From NCBI GenBank assembly GCA_913009285.1, contig CAJVYE010000078.1, positions 1 through 5,957 on the forward strand: a DNA stretch of 5,957 nt, in the 5' to 3' direction. This DNA comes from an uncultured Nitrospirota bacterium. Its GTDB lineage: Bacteria > Nitrospinota > Nitrospinia > SZUA-224. Shown here piece by piece: positions 5,614-5,957 of the stretch (position 1 is the stretch's first letter; each line of letters opens with the position of its first letter). A program made the translations under genes and the position numbers. The notes beneath the pieces were generated by a model. The model was given only the letters and a program-made list of their open reading frames with translations. It did no database searches and was not told where the DNA came from.

Positions 5614-5739
5614 ATATATAATATTTCTAATTACCATTAATAATATTGATATGTGTGTCAATGTTTCTATAGCTGTATATTATTAATAAAAATAATGCTT
5701 ATTATCAGAATTATATATTTGACTTATAATGCATCTTGC
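5593..5739. repeat. 147-bp AT-rich element with 30-bp near-perfect inverted repeats
   Basis: Positions 5593-5622 and 5710-5739 are inverted repeats matching at 29 of 30 positions (the mismatch is A5601 against G5731). Inside them, ATTAATAATAT (5636-5646) pairs with ATATTATTAAT (5677-5687), and ATTGA (5645-5649) with TCAAT (5658-5662). Each arm reads outward through TTGACTTATAAT and ends at CATCTTGC. No protein is recognised inside. It may be a MITE-like mobile palindrome or a large operator region; a two-base TT flank on each side is too short to claim as a target duplication. Confidence 0.7.
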
Positions 5740-5886
5740 TTGAAAATATCAACAAAGATAGAACAGTTCTGCAGATCAGGCAGCACAAAGGAGACAAAGA
5801 TATTTATGCTTAAACTTAATTATCCTCAAAAATGGAAAAACAAGATATAACAATAAATGATAGTTACTGCACACCAGCGAATGCTG
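5740..5886 (+). other. contig-end sequence without a supportable gene
   Basis: This stretch follows the inverted-repeat element. The right arm supplies an outward TTGACT (5719-5724) with GAAAAT (5742-5747) 17 bases on, a weak promoter pair. An ATG at 5832 opens 18 codons (MEKQDITINDSYCTPANA) up to the adapter and might be the start of a truncated gene, but it has no ribosome binding site. The ATG at 5806 gives only 14 codons. Nothing is annotated with confidence. Confidence 0.3.
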
Positions 5887-5957
5887 AGATCGGAAGAGCA
5901 CACGTCTGAACTCCAGTCACATTCCTTTATCTCGTATGCCGTCTTCTGCTTGAAAAA
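5887..5957 (+). other. Illumina TruSeq index adapter contamination
   Basis: From 5887 the sequence is the standard TruSeq 3' adapter: AGATCGGAAGAGCACACG onward, index ATTCCT at 5921-5926, then the constant part ending CTTCTGCTTG at 5952, followed by five A. This is library adapter read-through retained at the contig end and is not genomic. Any reading frame extending into it is artificial. Confidence 0.98.

Noticed and set aside
5647..5661. FNR/CRP-like site TTGAT-N6-GTCAA at the centre of the inverted repeat
   Set aside because: The FNR consensus needs TTGAT-N4-ATCAA; here the half-sites are two bases too far apart and one is imperfect.
5653..5850. 65-codon + strand frame over the inverted-repeat element
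   Set aside because: It runs through the AT-rich palindrome, has a low-complexity Cys/Ile-rich translation, no ribosome binding site and no recognisable family.

Overview
The window is a bacterial metagenome-style contig end from a moderately AT-rich anaerobe. A selenocysteine-containing SelD, a Tat-exported split-Soret-type cytochrome and a NapH-like polyferredoxin membrane protein suggest a Gram-negative anaerobe, perhaps in the Desulfobacterota or Nitrospirota range. The taxonomy is inferred from gene content alone and is uncertain. Start codons are ATG or TTG, and most genes have strong AGGAGG-type ribosome binding sites.

Layout on the + strand: (1) the last 42 codons of a DUF47/PhoU-like phosphate transport regulator, 10 bases ahead of (2) a complete PiT phosphate permease. 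After a 200-base spacer comes (3) selD, whose true start lies 60 bases upstream of the longest uninterrupted reading frame because codon 17 is an in-frame UGA read as selenocysteine. A candidate bacterial SECIS hairpin follows the UGA. A 525-base intergenic region then carries a 142-bp MITE-like element with 22-bp perfect terminal inverted repeats enclosing two inverted REP-like hairpins, further hairpin repeats, and a good sigma-70-type promoter for (4) a Tat-signal C_GCAxxG_C_C/split-Soret cytochrome-like protein.

Convergent to these, on the - strand, is a two-gene operon: (5) a seven-helix NapH/NosR-like [4Fe-4S] membrane protein and (6) a tightly coupled small three-helix membrane protein. 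Their promoter is a near-consensus TTGACT-N17-GATAAT whose -35 box lies inside one arm of a 147-bp AT-rich inverted-repeat element. This looks like a hybrid promoter created by, or shared with, a mobile palindrome.

Functionally the window combines phosphate uptake, selenium activation (selenophosphate for Sec-tRNA) and periplasmic/membrane electron transfer. Only the DUF47-PiT pair and the NapH-like/small-protein pair look like real operons. The last 71 bases are not genomic: they are an Illumina TruSeq index adapter plus an A tail, so genomic sequence ends at about 5886.
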